From: Nocardia salmonicida NBRC 13393
GTDB lineage: Bacteria > Actinomycetota > Actinomycetes > Mycobacteriales > Mycobacteriaceae
Direction of reading: 5' to 3'
Assembly: GCF_001613085.1 (NCBI RefSeq)
Contig: NZ_BDBR01000052.1
Location: forward strand, 1 to 64,000
DNA: 64,000 bases
The notes under the pieces are model-generated. The model saw only the letters and a program-made list of their open reading frames with translations, was not told the DNA's origin and did not search any database. Numbering within the stretch: position 1 is the first letter of the stretch; each line of letters begins with the position of its first letter. Shown one piece after another: positions 44,229-53,406 of this stretch. The translations under genes were made by a program, and so were the position numbers.

Positions 44229-45230
44229 TCACACAGGCACTGATTCGACCTGGCCGGCACGGGCTCGGCGTTCGGCTACCGCGGCGGCGGTTTCGGCCAT
44301 CACCAATTCGGCGTTGATCTGCGCACCGGCCATGGCACCGGCTGCCGCGGCCGCGCCGACCTGGGCGGACGGGTCGGTGGCGTTGCCCGCGATCCAGACG
44401 CCGGGCACCGAGGTGCGGCCAACGGGATCGGCGGGAATGTGGTCGCCCATGCCGGAAGGGTGCGGTTCGGGGACCAAGCCGAGATCGGTGAGGAAGGTGG
44501 CGCGAGTGTTCATGCGGGGACCGACGACCAGGGCGTCGCGTTCGACGACGGTGCCGTCGGCGAGCTGGACGCCCGTCAGACGGTCGGCGCCGAGCACCTC
44601 GACGACCTTGCCGTCGACGATCCGAATGCCCCGGGCCACCAGCTTTTCCGCGTCTTCGTCACTCAACGGGGCAGCCGTGTGGGACAGGAAGACGATGTCG
44701 TCGCTGAGCTGACTGAACAGCAGCGCCTGGTGCACCGCCATCGGGCCGCTCGCCAGCACGGCGATGCGCTGGTCGCGCACCTCCCAGCCGTGGCAGTACG
44801 GGCAGTGCAGCACGTCGTGACCCCAGTGTTCGCGCAGGCCGGAGACCTCGGGGAGCTCGTCGGCGAGCCCGGTGGCAACGAGAACCCGCCGAGCTCGCAC
44901 GGTGCGACCGTCGGCGAGGGTCACCACGAATTCCGCGATGTCGGTCGAACCCGGCGCATCAGCGGCACGGGCGACCCCGACAACCCGACCCGACACCACA
45001 TGTCCGCCGTACCCACGCACCTCCGCGCGCCCGAGCTCGAGCAGCTCCAACGGCGACATCCCCTCGCGGCCGAGCAGCCCGTGCACCCCCTGAGCAGGCG
45101 CGTTACGCGGCGTCCCCGCGTCGATCACGGCCACCGAGCGCCGCGAACGCGCCAGCATCAGCGCCGCGTTCAGCCCGGCGGCTCCACCACCGAGCACCAC
45201 TACGTCGTATGAATCGTTCAGCTGTGTCAT
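44229..45230 (-). CDS. Thioredoxin-reductase-like FAD/NAD(P) oxidoreductase
   Basis: 333 aa from ATG 45230, preceded by a very good GAAGGAGG. FAD-binding GGGAAGLNAAL, NAD(P)-binding region VLASGPMAVHQ and a CXXC-type pair in HCPYCHGWEVR are seen, with the VWIAGNATD motif at the end. It reduces a disulfide or another electron acceptor using NAD(P)H. It is divergent from a cupin XRE regulator; such pairs in actinobacteria often form a regulated redox unit. A palindromic operator candidate lies between them. Confidence 0.9.
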   Translation of the reverse strand: MTQLNDSYDVVVLGGGAAGLNAALMLARSRRSVAVIDAGTPRNAPAQGVHGLLGREGMSPLELLELGRAEVRGYGGHVVSGRVVGVARAADAPGSTDIAEFVVTLADGRTVRARRVLVATGLADELPEVSGLREHWGHDVLHCPYCHGWEVRDQRIAVLASGPMAVHQALLFSQLSDDIVFLSHTAAPLSDEDAEKLVARGIRIVDGKVVEVLGADRLTGVQLADGTVVERDALVVGPRMNTRATFLTDLGLVPEPHPSGMGDHIPADPVGRTSVPGVWIAGNATDPSAQVGAAAAAGAMAGAQINAELVMAETAAAVAERRARAGQVESVPV

Positions 45231-45286
45231 CTCGACCTCCTTCGAGGACCCACAGTGCATCCCAGCGACAAATACTGGCAACCTTC

Positions 45287-45303
45287 TTTGCCGACATGGC
45301 AAA
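45287..45303. promoter_or_regulatory. Palindromic operator candidate between flavoprotein and XRE-cupin genes
   Basis: TTTGCC-GACAT-GGCAAA is a perfect 6-bp inverted repeat lying 10 bases before the regulator ATG and 57 bases upstream of the divergent flavoprotein start. A related half site (ACTGGCAA) sits at about 45275-45282. Most likely bound by the XRE-cupin protein itself; inference. Confidence 0.6.
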
Positions 45304-45312
45304 CTGGACAGC

Positions 45313-45894
45313 ATGGACGACCTCGATCAGACCCTCGACTCGGTCGGCCCCCGGCTGCGCACCCTGCGCAAACAGCGCCAGACCACCCTCGCCGACCTCT
45401 CCCAGGAAACCGGGATCTCGGTCAGCACGCTGTCCCGCCTGGAATCCGGCGACCGCAAACCAACCCTCGAGCTACTGCTCCCCCTGGCCAAGGCGCATGG
45501 CGTCACCCTCGACGAACTCGTCGACGCCCCGCCCACCGGCGACCCGCGCATCCACCTGCGCCCGGTCACCCGCCACGGCATGACCATGCTCCCGCTCACC
45601 AAGCGCGCGGGCGGTATTCAGGCCTTCAAGATGATCATCGCCCCCGGCGCGCGCAATCGCCCCGACACTCCCCAGGTCCACGAGGGCTACGAATGGCTGT
45701 ACGTGCTCAACGGCCGCCTTCGCCTGATCCTCGGCGACAACGACCTCATCCTGAACCCCGGCGAGGCCGCCGAATTCGACACCCACATCCCGCACTGGTT
45801 CGGCGCCGCCGACGAACAATCCGTCGAATTCATCAGCCTGTTCGGCAAACAGGGCGAGCGCGCACACCTGCGCGCCCGCCCGAAGTCCGGCTAG
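45313..45894 (+). CDS. XRE-family regulator with C-terminal cupin domain
   Basis: 193 aa from ATG 45313. The HTH is at residues 12-66 (LRTLRKQRQTTLADLSQETG, ISVSTLSRLESGDRKPTLE). A cupin sensor follows (MIIAPGARN, VHEGYEWLYVLNGRLRLILGD, LNPGEAAEFDTHIPHWFGA) with His and Glu residues that would bind a metal or ligand. It probably controls itself and the divergent flavoprotein. Confidence 0.92.
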   Translation: MDDLDQTLDSVGPRLRTLRKQRQTTLADLSQETGISVSTLSRLESGDRKPTLELLLPLAKAHGVTLDELVDAPPTGDPRIHLRPVTRHGMTMLPLTKRAGGIQAFKMIIAPGARNRPDTPQVHEGYEWLYVLNGRLRLILGDNDLILNPGEAAEFDTHIPHWFGAADEQSVEFISLFGKQGERAHLRARPKSG

Positions 45895-45958
45895 GGCATG
45901 CACGACAGGGGGCGAGTGCGCTCACCTGCGCACTCGCCCCGACGCCGAAACTACGAAA

Positions 45959-46441
45959 TCAGCCGAGCGTGAAGATCGCGTGTCCCGAGATCTGCTCCAA
46001 TTCCTGATGCTGGGGCAGGGATTCGTCGGTGGTCACGATCCAGGCCTCCACCCGGCCCTTGCCGGGCGCGGTGCCGAACCCGACGATCACATTGTCCGGC
46101 GCGTGCAGAATCTGCCCGTTCTCCACGGGGTGCGACTGGCCGTTGCTGACGCCGGTATCCAGATTGCGGAAGCGCACGGCCACCATGTAGCGCTGGCAGA
46201 AGTCCCCGGTCTGGGTGATCGCCACCCGTACTCCGAAGGTGCCCGACTGCGGTTGCGGCACGGTCTGGGCGTTGATGATCGCCGCGCAGTTGGCGCCGGG
46301 AGTCCTGCTGAGCGTCGGCGTGAACACCGTGACCGGATCCGACGGCAGCGCACCGGCGGGCGCACCGAGCCCGACGAGGACGGCACCGGCGGAAATAGCT
46401 ACGGCAGAGAGTTTGCGAAACGTGCTGTTCGTGAGAGTCAT
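45959..46441 (-). CDS. Small secreted protein of unknown function
   Basis: 160 aa from ATG 46441; an upstream in-frame start at 46633 would add 64 unrelated residues. The signal peptide core is AVAISAGAVLVGLGAP with cleavage near AGALP. The mature part has two cysteines (ANCAAII, DFCQRY), strand-like segments and ends LEQISGHAIFTLG. No family recognised. 188 bases upstream, to the TetR gene stop, hold no other gene and presumably its promoter. Confidence 0.65.
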   Translation of the reverse strand: MTLTNSTFRKLSAVAISAGAVLVGLGAPAGALPSDPVTVFTPTLSRTPGANCAAIINAQTVPQPQSGTFGVRVAITQTGDFCQRYMVAVRFRNLDTGVSNGQSHPVENGQILHAPDNVIVGFGTAPGKGRVEAWIVTTDESLPQHQELEQISGHAIFTLG

Positions 46442-46629
46442 ACCCACTTCGTCGTCCCGAACCGGCCATCCGTTAGCCGCCGTCACGGTCACGATTCGGC
46501 ATCCGAAGATCAACTGCCACAACAGATTCGGCGCACGAACAACCTCATCCCATGCAGCAGCGGACGCCCCGAGAGCAGGGCATCTCATGACAAGTTCGCG
46601 ACGCGCCGCTCGGTCCGTTAACAGGAATC

Positions 46630-47265
46630 TCAATCCCGCAGCGCGGCGATCAACGCCGGACTCAGGGCCAGCGCGGGCAACGACTCCACCAGCAGGTCGA
46701 CCAGCGACTCACGACTGATCGGCTTGTCGATCAGCCAGGTGAGGATGGTCTCCTCGACGAAGGCGATCCAGCCGCGAATAGCCAAGGTGAGCCGGGCCAG
46801 ATCGGGATCCTCGGGCGGCAGCGGCAGTTCGCTGACGATGAGATCGGTGATGGCGCCGCGGGTTTCGTTGACATAGCCGACCATGTCGGGGGTGACGCTG
46901 GCGGGCCCGCGCAGCACGGAACGGTAGGACGCGGAGTGCTCGGTGGCGTAGTCGACGAACCGTTCGATCGAGTCGCGCAGCATGTCGAACAGCGACAGTT
47001 CGCGGTTGGGCATGATCGCGACGAAGATCTCGGTGTTCACATGCCGGGCGATCGCCTGGTGGAATTCCTGCTTGGAAGCGAAGTAGTGGAACAGCAGGCC
47101 GCGCGAGATCCCCGCCTGCTTGGCGATGTCGTCGACCGAGACTTCCTCGAGCGTTCGGTCGGCCAGCATCTCGGCGCCGAGGGTGATCAGCTGTAGCCGA
47201 CGCTCCTCGGGGCTGAGCCGCACACGCTTCGTCTCTCCCGCACTCCTGGTACTCACACCGGCCAT
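46630..47265 (-). CDS. TetR-family transcriptional regulator
   Basis: About 211 aa from ATG 47265 (GTG 47274 is possible). The HTH is clear: LADRTLEEVSVDDIAKQAGI, SRGLLFHYFASKQEFHQA. It is divergent to the monooxygenase operon, and the 68-base spacer holds two palindromes, so it probably represses that operon and itself, releasing DNA on binding a lipophilic ligand. The arrangement recalls ethR-ethA of mycobacteria, although the downstream genes resemble the mymA operon. Confidence 0.9.
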   Translation of the reverse strand: MAGVSTRSAGETKRVRLSPEERRLQLITLGAEMLADRTLEEVSVDDIAKQAGISRGLLFHYFASKQEFHQAIARHVNTEIFVAIMPNRELSLFDMLRDSIERFVDYATEHSASYRSVLRGPASVTPDMVGYVNETRGAITDLIVSELPLPPEDPDLARLTLAIRGWIAFVEETILTWLIDKPISRESLVDLLVESLPALALSPALIAALRD

Positions 47266-47287
47266 CTTAGCCACTACTGAATCTTGC

Positions 47288-47313
47288 TCAATAGCTATTG
47301 ACTCAGACTCAAT
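47288..47313. promoter_or_regulatory. Overlapping palindromic operators between TetR and monooxygenase genes
   Basis: TCAATAGCTATTGA at 47288-47301 is a perfect 14-bp palindrome. It overlaps a second, imperfect 17-bp one (ATTGACTCAGACTCAAT, 47297-47313, three mismatches). Both lie 20-46 bases before the monooxygenase ATG, as expected for a TetR repressor site covering the promoter. Confidence 0.65.
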
Positions 47314-47333
47314 AAGACCGTATTCTGCTTTAC

Positions 47334-48872
47334 ATGAGTCGCAAGGTCACAGACAACGTTGTCGAACCCCTGATCGCCGAAACCCGCCATGTGAAGACGA
47401 TCATCGTCGGCAGCGGGTTCGCCGGGCTCGGCCTGGCCATCCGCCTGAGCCAGGAGGGTCGCGACGACTTCCTCGTGCTCGAGCGCGGCAGCGAAGTCGG
47501 CGGCACCTGGCGCGACAACACCTACCCCGGCGCTGCCTGCGACGTGCCCTCGCACCTGTACTCGTACTCGTTCGCCCCGAACCCGGACTGGACCCGCTCA
47601 TTCTCCAAGCAGGGCGAGATCCAGGCCTACATCAAGAGCGTCGCCGAGCGTCACGACGTGCTCGACCGGCACATCTTCGATTGCGACGTGCAGAGCATCC
47701 GCTGGAACGACGCGGACGCGCAGTGGGAGATCAGCTCCACCAAGGGCGACTTCACCGCCGACACCGTGGTCTCCGCGGTCGGCGCGCTGTGCGAGCCGTC
47801 GCTACCCGACATCAAGGGCATCAACGACTTCGAGGGCGAGATCTTCCACTCCGCCCGCTGGAACCACGACGCCGACCTCACCGGCAAGCGCGTCGCGGTG
47901 ATCGGCACCGGCGCCTCCTCGATCCAGATCGTGCCCGCCATCGCGAGCAAGGTCGCCACCCTCGACGTCTACCAGCGCACCGCGCCGTGGCTGCTGCCGC
48001 GTATGGACCGCCCGTATCTGCTGCCCGAGCGGCTGGCGTTCAAGCACATCCCCGCCGTGCAGCGCCTCTCCCGCGCGGCCATCTACGCCGCGCGGGAGAC
48101 CCAGGTCGTCGGCCTGACCCGCTTCCCCGTGCTGATGAAGGCCTTCGAGGCCCTCTCGCGCGCCAAGCTGCAGATCGAGATCCGCGATCCCGAACTGCGC
48201 AAGAAGGTCACCCCGAACTACCGGATCGGCTGCAAGCGCATGCTGATCTCCAACGAGTACTACCCCGCGCTGGATCGCGACAATGTCGACGTGATCACCG
48301 ACGGCATCGCCGAGGTGAAGCCGGGCTCGATCGTCACCAAGGACGGCACCGAGCGCGAGATCGACGCGCTGATCGTGGCCACCGGCTTCCACGTCACCGA
48401 CTCCCCGACCTACAACTCGATGATCGGGCGCGACGGGCGCACACTGGCCGAGGTGTTCGACGAGATCGGCCAGCAGGCCTACAAGGGCTCGGCCATCGCG
48501 AACTTCCCCAACATGTTCTTCCTGGTCGGCCCGAACGTCGGGCTCGGCCACACCTCGATGGTGTACATGATCGAATCGCAGATCAACTACGTCAGCGACG
48601 CGCTGGCGGCGATCGACAAGCGCGGTCTGCGGACCGTCGAGGTGCGCGAAGAAGCGCAGCGGGCCTACAACGCCGACCTGCAGGAAAAGTTGGGCAAGAC
48701 CGTCTGGAACACTGGCGGCTGCGCCAGCTGGTATCTGGACAAGCACGGCAACAACACCACGTTGTGGCCGGACTTCACCTTCGAATTCCGTAGGCTCACA
48801 CGGCATTTCGATGCCGCCGCCTACACTACGACAACCGCAGACGCCGATAGGGAAGTGGTGGCAGCACAGTGA
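47334..48872 (+). CDS. Flavin-containing/Baeyer-Villiger monooxygenase (MymA-like)
   Basis: 512 aa. Rossmann motif GSGFAGLGLAIRL at the N-terminus, the BVMO fingerprint as FEGEIFHSARWNHD (consensus FxGxxxHxxxW[P/D], with Asn after Trp) and the second Rossmann GTGASSIQIVP are all visible. It uses NADPH, FAD and O2 to oxygenate a ketone or long-chain substrate. It overlaps the SDR gene by GTGA. The gene order BVMO-SDR-esterase-acyl-CoA ligase resembles the mycobacterial mymA operon, implicated in envelope lipids under acid stress; the role here is inference. Confidence 0.93.
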   Translation: MSRKVTDNVVEPLIAETRHVKTIIVGSGFAGLGLAIRLSQEGRDDFLVLERGSEVGGTWRDNTYPGAACDVPSHLYSYSFAPNPDWTRSFSKQGEIQAYIKSVAERHDVLDRHIFDCDVQSIRWNDADAQWEISSTKGDFTADTVVSAVGALCEPSLPDIKGINDFEGEIFHSARWNHDADLTGKRVAVIGTGASSIQIVPAIASKVATLDVYQRTAPWLLPRMDRPYLLPERLAFKHIPAVQRLSRAAIYAARETQVVGLTRFPVLMKAFEALSRAKLQIEIRDPELRKKVTPNYRIGCKRMLISNEYYPALDRDNVDVITDGIAEVKPGSIVTKDGTEREIDALIVATGFHVTDSPTYNSMIGRDGRTLAEVFDEIGQQAYKGSAIANFPNMFFLVGPNVGLGHTSMVYMIESQINYVSDALAAIDKRGLRTVEVREEAQRAYNADLQEKLGKTVWNTGGCASWYLDKHGNNTTLWPDFTFEFRRLTRHFDAAAYTTTTADADREVVAAQ

Positions 48873-49702
48873 GCAAAGATGCTTACTTCACGAACAAGGT
48901 ATGCGTGATCACCGGAGCAGGCTCCGGCATCGGCCGCGCACTGGCCGAGAACCTGGCCGCGCGCGGCGCCAAGCTGGCGCTGTCCGATATCGACGCCGAG
49001 GGCCTGGCCCAGACCGTCGCCTCCTGCGAGAAGCTGGGCGCACAGGTCAAGTCCGACCGGCTCAATGTGGCCGAGCGTGAGTCGTTCCTGCTCTACGCCG
49101 ATCAGGTGAAGGCGCACTTCGGCGTCGTGCACCAGATCTACAACAACGCGGGTATCGCCTACCACGGTGACGTGATCAAGACCGAGTTCAAAGACATCGA
49201 ACGCATCATGGATGTGGACTTCTGGGGCGTCGTCAACGGCACCAAGGCGTTCCTGCCGATGCTGATCGAGTCCGGCGACGGCCACGTCATCAATGTGTCC
49301 AGCCTCTTCGGCCTGGTCGCCGTGCCCGGCCAGGCGGCCTACAACTCGGCCAAATTCGCGGTGCGCGGCTTCACCGAGGCGCTGTTCCAGGAGATGAAGG
49401 TCGCCAAGGCGCCCGTCAAGGTCACCTGCGTGCACCCCGGTGGCATCAAGACCGCGGTCGCCCGCAACGCCACCTACGCCGAGGGCATGGACGGCGCCAA
49501 CGCCGCCACCCTGTTCGACAAGTACCTGGCGATTCACACCCCGGAGATGGCCGCGCAGACCATCACCGAGGGTGTGCGCAAGGGCCAGGCCCGCGTGCTG
49601 ATCGGCTGGGAGGCCAAGGTGCTCGACGTGAGCGTGCGCTTCCTCGCCTCCGGCTACAGCCGGATCTCGGCCGTGGTCAACGGCCGCTTCATGCCACACT
49701 GA
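48869..49702 (+). CDS. Short-chain dehydrogenase/reductase (SadH-like)
   Basis: 277 aa from GTG 48869, overlapping the previous stop. TGAGSGIG cofactor motif, YNNAGIAYHG and catalytic SSLFGLVAVPGQAAYNSAKF (Ser, Tyr and Lys) are intact, so it should be active. It oxidises or reduces an alcohol/ketone of the module's lipid substrate. SadH-like by position and similarity to the mymA-operon SDR; the substrate is unknown. Confidence 0.92.
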   Translation: MSKDAYFTNKVCVITGAGSGIGRALAENLAARGAKLALSDIDAEGLAQTVASCEKLGAQVKSDRLNVAERESFLLYADQVKAHFGVVHQIYNNAGIAYHGDVIKTEFKDIERIMDVDFWGVVNGTKAFLPMLIESGDGHVINVSSLFGLVAVPGQAAYNSAKFAVRGFTEALFQEMKVAKAPVKVTCVHPGGIKTAVARNATYAEGMDGANAATLFDKYLAIHTPEMAAQTITEGVRKGQARVLIGWEAKVLDVSVRFLASGYSRISAVVNGRFMPH

Positions 49703-49728
49703 CGCTCCTCCAGACCTGAGGAAACTCC

Positions 49729-50682
49729 ATGCGCGAGTTCAAGATTCCGCTGCCGATCGCCCGCACGGTGCTCGACCCGGTGTTCCGGGTGACACTCAAC
49801 GCGCGGCTACCGGTGGTGGTGCAGCGCGTTCTGCTCGACGCGGTCTCCCGGCTGCAATTGGTGCCCGACGGTTCCGTCGTGCAGCACCTGCAGCTGGGCG
49901 GGCGCCCCGCCGAACGCGTGATCGCCGAGACCGCCATTCCGGGTTCGCGTACCCGGGCGGTCCCGCCCGAACGTGCCGCGGGCGCGATCTTGTACCTGCA
50001 CGGCGGCGGCTACGTGGTCGGTTCCATCGCCACGCACCGTTCGCTGGTAGCCGGGCTCGCGCGCGAGACAGCGTGCGCGGTGTACTCGCTGGACTACCGG
50101 CTGGCCCCGGAGCACCCGTTCCCGGCCGGTCTCGACGACGCCGAAGCCGCGTTCCTCGACCTGGTCGGCAACGTCGGCTACCGGCCCGATCAGATCTGTC
50201 TGGCCGGCGACTCGGCGGGCGGCGGCCTGGCGATGGCGCTGGCGCAGCGGCTGATCGAGCGGCATCAGATGACGCCGGCCGCACTCGGCCTCATCGCACC
50301 GTGGGTGGACCCCACCGAGGTGCCGAGCAAGGACCGCGACCTGGTGATCAACCGGGCGTGGTCGCAGGCGTGCGCCGCCTACTACCTGGGCGACGCCGCC
50401 GCCACCGAAGCGGGTTACGCCCCGCTGTCGGGAAACCTGATCGGTCTGCCGCCCACCTACGTGCAGGTCGATGTGAGCGAACTCCTGCACGACCAGTGTC
50501 GCAAGCTCGTCTCAGCCCTGCGTGCAGCGGGCGTGCACGTCCGCTTCACCGAAACCCGCGGACTCTGGCACGTCGCGCAACTGCAGGCCGCGCTGGTCAC
50601 CGAGGCAGCGCTGGCACTCAGCGAACTCGCGGAATTCCTGCGAGAGGCAATTCAGCCGGTATCGATCAACGATTTACGATAA
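49729..50682 (+). CDS. HSL-family alpha/beta hydrolase (LipR-like esterase)
   Basis: 317 aa. Oxyanion motif LHGGGYVVGS, nucleophile GDSAGGGLA, Asp in QVDVSELLHDQ and His in GLWHVAQLQA are all present, and YRLAPEHPFPAG is typical of hormone-sensitive-lipase family enzymes. It starts 26 bases after the SDR. Together with BVMO it would cleave the ester that a Baeyer-Villiger oxidation creates, which makes biochemical sense. Confidence 0.93.
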   Translation: MREFKIPLPIARTVLDPVFRVTLNARLPVVVQRVLLDAVSRLQLVPDGSVVQHLQLGGRPAERVIAETAIPGSRTRAVPPERAAGAILYLHGGGYVVGSIATHRSLVAGLARETACAVYSLDYRLAPEHPFPAGLDDAEAAFLDLVGNVGYRPDQICLAGDSAGGGLAMALAQRLIERHQMTPAALGLIAPWVDPTEVPSKDRDLVINRAWSQACAAYYLGDAAATEAGYAPLSGNLIGLPPTYVQVDVSELLHDQCRKLVSALRAAGVHVRFTETRGLWHVAQLQAALVTEAALALSELAEFLREAIQPVSINDLR

Positions 50683-50774
50683 GTCCTGGTGACGGGCAAT
50701 TCGGGCGGCGATATCGCGACCCGCGCGAACGTGTCGTAGATTACTGGCGAGTAGAACCCACTGGAAGGGCACAG

Positions 50775-52571
50775 ATGCGAGAGTTCGAAGTTCCGGCTTC
50801 CTACACCATCCCGGACGATGCGAACAATTCCGATAACGTCTTCCGCTTCGGCGAAGAGACGCCGAATACGGTCTTGTTCAACGTCCCGAACGGCAGCGGC
50901 GGCTGGAACGACGTCACGGCAGCGCAGTTCGCGAAGGCCGTCACCGGCGTTGCCAAGGGCTTGGTCGCCTCCGGCATCGAACTGGGCGACCGCGTCGCGA
51001 TCATGGCCGCCACGCGCTACGAGTGGACGCTGCTGGACTTCGCGATTTGGGCCGCCGGTGGCGTGACCGTCGCGATCTACGACAGCTCGGCCGCCGAGCA
51101 GGCCAAGTGGATCCTGCAGGATTCCGAGACCAAGCTGCTGGTCGTCGAGAACGACAAGCACCGTGCCACGATCGACGAGATCGAAGCCGGTTCGCTGCCC
51201 GCGCTGGCCGAGACCATTCAGATCGACAAGGGCGCCATCGACACGCTCACCGAGCGCGGCGCCGAGCTGGACGACTCCGTCGTGCACGAGCGTCGCAAGC
51301 AGGTCGGCGCGGCCTCCCCCGCGACCCTGATCTACACCTCGGGCACCACCGGCCGCCCCAAGGGCGTCCAGCTGACCCACGCGAACCTGTGGGCCGAGTC
51401 GCGTTCGGGTGGCATCGAGCTCAGCGCGTTCGTCTCCGAGGGTCAGAAGACCCTGCTGTTCCTGCCGCTGGCGCACGTGTTCGCCCGCGCTGTCGCGCTG
51501 ATCGCCTTCGATTCCAAGGTGACCATCCGCCACAGCTCGGACTGGACCACCCTGGTCGAGCAGTTCGGCGACTTCAAGCCCGACTTCATCCTCTCGGTGC
51601 CGCGCGTGTTCGAGAAGGTCTTCAACTCCGCCAAGCAGAAGGCGCACGACGGCGGCAAGGGCAAGATCTTCGACGCCGCCGCGGAGACCGCCATCGCCTA
51701 CAGCACGGCGCTCGAGACCAAGGGCGGCCCTGACCTGCTGCTCAAGCTCAAGCACTTCGTCTTCGACAAGCTGGTCTACAGCAAGCTGCGCGCGGCCCTC
51801 GGTGGCCAGTGCCTGGCCGCTGTCTCCGGTGGCGGCCCGCTGGGCGCGCGCCTCGGCCACTTCTTCCGCGGTGCCGGCGTGACGATTTACGAGGGCTACG
51901 GCCTGACCGAGACCACCGCCGCGTTCACCGTGAACACGCCCGCGTTCATCCGGGTCGGCTCGGTCGGTCGCCCGATCCAGGGCCACGCGGCCAAGATCGC
52001 CGAAGACGGCGAGCTGCTGCTCAAGGGCTCGGTCGTATTCGACGGTTACTGGGGCAATGCCGAGGCCACCGACGAGGCGTTCGAGGACGGCTGGTTCAAG
52101 ACCGGCGACCTGGGCGCCATCGACGCCGACGGTTTCGTCACCATCACCGGTCGCAAGAAGGAAATCCTGGTCACCGCGGGCGGCAAGAACGTCTCCCCCG
52201 CGGTCCTCGAGGACGCCCTGCGCGCGCACCCGCTGATCAGCCAGGTCATGGTCGTCGGCGACGGCCAGCCGTTCATCGGCGCGCTGATCACCCTCGACCC
52301 GGAGGCCCTGCCGGGCTGGAAGGATCGCAACGGCGTCGCCGCCGACACCGCGATCGAGACCCTGATCGAGAACCCGGCGCTGGTCGCCGAGGTGCAGGCC
52401 GCGATCGACGAGACCAACAAGAAGGTCTCCAAGGCCGAGGCGATCAAGAAGATCCGCATCCTCCCGGTCGACTGGACCCAGGAGGGTGGCGAGCTCACCC
52501 CGAAGATGTCGCTCAAGCGCGCCGTCGTCATGAAACAGTACGCGGGCGAAGTAGACAAGATCTACTCCTGA
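50775..52571 (+). CDS. Long-chain acyl-CoA synthetase (FadD15-like)
   Basis: 598 aa, ATG 50775. P-loop TSGTTGRPKGVQLTH, YGLTETTAAF, WFKTGDLGAIDADGF and the C-terminal GRKKEILVTAGGKNVSPAVLE with the adenylation Lys region are intact. It resembles mycobacterial FadD15. It activates fatty acids to acyl-CoA. A 92-base spacer after the esterase may contain its own promoter, and a perfect terminator follows. Confidence 0.94.
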   Translation: MREFEVPASYTIPDDANNSDNVFRFGEETPNTVLFNVPNGSGGWNDVTAAQFAKAVTGVAKGLVASGIELGDRVAIMAATRYEWTLLDFAIWAAGGVTVAIYDSSAAEQAKWILQDSETKLLVVENDKHRATIDEIEAGSLPALAETIQIDKGAIDTLTERGAELDDSVVHERRKQVGAASPATLIYTSGTTGRPKGVQLTHANLWAESRSGGIELSAFVSEGQKTLLFLPLAHVFARAVALIAFDSKVTIRHSSDWTTLVEQFGDFKPDFILSVPRVFEKVFNSAKQKAHDGGKGKIFDAAAETAIAYSTALETKGGPDLLLKLKHFVFDKLVYSKLRAALGGQCLAAVSGGGPLGARLGHFFRGAGVTIYEGYGLTETTAAFTVNTPAFIRVGSVGRPIQGHAAKIAEDGELLLKGSVVFDGYWGNAEATDEAFEDGWFKTGDLGAIDADGFVTITGRKKEILVTAGGKNVSPAVLEDALRAHPLISQVMVVGDGQPFIGALITLDPEALPGWKDRNGVAADTAIETLIENPALVAEVQAAIDETNKKVSKAEAIKKIRILPVDWTQEGGELTPKMSLKRAVVMKQYAGEVDKIYS

Positions 52572-52588
52572 TCCCACGCATGCGTTAG

Positions 52589-52616
52589 GCCGGTTGCGTT
52601 CGCGCAACCGGCTTTT
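52589..52616 (+). terminator. Rho-independent terminator with UUCG tetraloop
   Basis: Perfect 10-bp stem (arms 52589-52598 and 52603-52612) closed by TTCG and followed by TTTT. It lies 18 bases after the acyl-CoA synthetase stop and ends the operon; the cutinase gene on the other strand stops at 52624. Confidence 0.92.
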
Positions 52617-52623
52617 CGGCTGT

Positions 52624-53406
52624 TCAGAACCGTTGCGCCGCGAATTGCGCCGCGGTGATGGTCATTCCGTTGATGCCGTAGAGGCTGTGCGCGGCATTGG
52701 GTTGGGCGAGTGGGGATCCGTCGCAGATGTTGTCCGAGGGGATACACAGCTCGATGGTCTTGTTCTTGTAGGGCGCGCCGACCGAGACCGCCGGTGCGTC
52801 CGCGTCGGCCATGAACCGATCCGACGGTTTGCCGAACAGCGCGACCGCCGCGACGTGCTCGGCCACCTCGGGCGCCATCGGCTCCGGCAGATACATCTCG
52901 TACTCCGGAAGCACACCCTCCGGCACACCGACACCGGTCGCGAAACCGGCCAGCGCCGCGCCTTGGGAATATCCGCCGAGGACGATCCGGGAGCTCGGGC
53001 AGTTCGCCGCGAGGTATTCGACCCGCCGCTGGGCATCACCGATCCCCTCCACGACGGTGCGCGCGAAGGCCAGCCGGTCGGCGAAGTCGCTGCTGGCCGG
53101 GTAGTCGACGCCATACGAGCCGACCGAGCGTCCGCCCGCGTTCGCGCGCAGCGCTTCGACGAAGGAGACACCGGTCAGACCGAGTTCGCCGCCCGGCTCG
53201 GCGGTCCCGCGAGCGAACACCACCTCGATATCGGAACAGGGTGCGGCGGTAGCGGAATGGGTGGGCGATACCAGGGGAATCGCGGCTGCCAACAAGACTG
53301 CAGACACGAATCGTAAGAGAGAACGTGCTTTGACGCCCTCCCGGTCGTGAACGACCGGGAATCCTACTGAGCCCTTTCGGGTCTCCTCGGTGGGTTCCTG
53401 TTTCAC
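52624..53406 (-). CDS. Secreted cutinase-family esterase with 5' end altered by an IS element
   Basis: 260 aa when read from GTG 53406. The cutinase domain is complete: VVFARGTAEP, nucleophile GGYSQGAALAG, and Asp/His region SDNICDGSP and AAHSLYG, with paired cysteines. A normal signal peptide core (FVSAVLLAAAIPLV) precedes it. The first 26 residues lie in the right end of the TnpB element, and no ATG/GTG/TTG gives a normal signal start on the genomic side. Joining the two flanks would give TTG ATA GCA CGT in frame and a normal signal peptide (IARSLLRFVSAVLL), so the original start has probably been cut off. Confidence 0.8.
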   Translation of the reverse strand: MKQEPTEETRKGSVGFPVVHDREGVKARSLLRFVSAVLLAAAIPLVSPTHSATAAPCSDIEVVFARGTAEPGGELGLTGVSFVEALRANAGGRSVGSYGVDYPASSDFADRLAFARTVVEGIGDAQRRVEYLAANCPSSRIVLGGYSQGAALAGFATGVGVPEGVLPEYEMYLPEPMAPEVAEHVAAVALFGKPSDRFMADADAPAVSVGAPYKNKTIELCIPSDNICDGSPLAQPNAAHSLYGINGMTITAAQFAAQRF

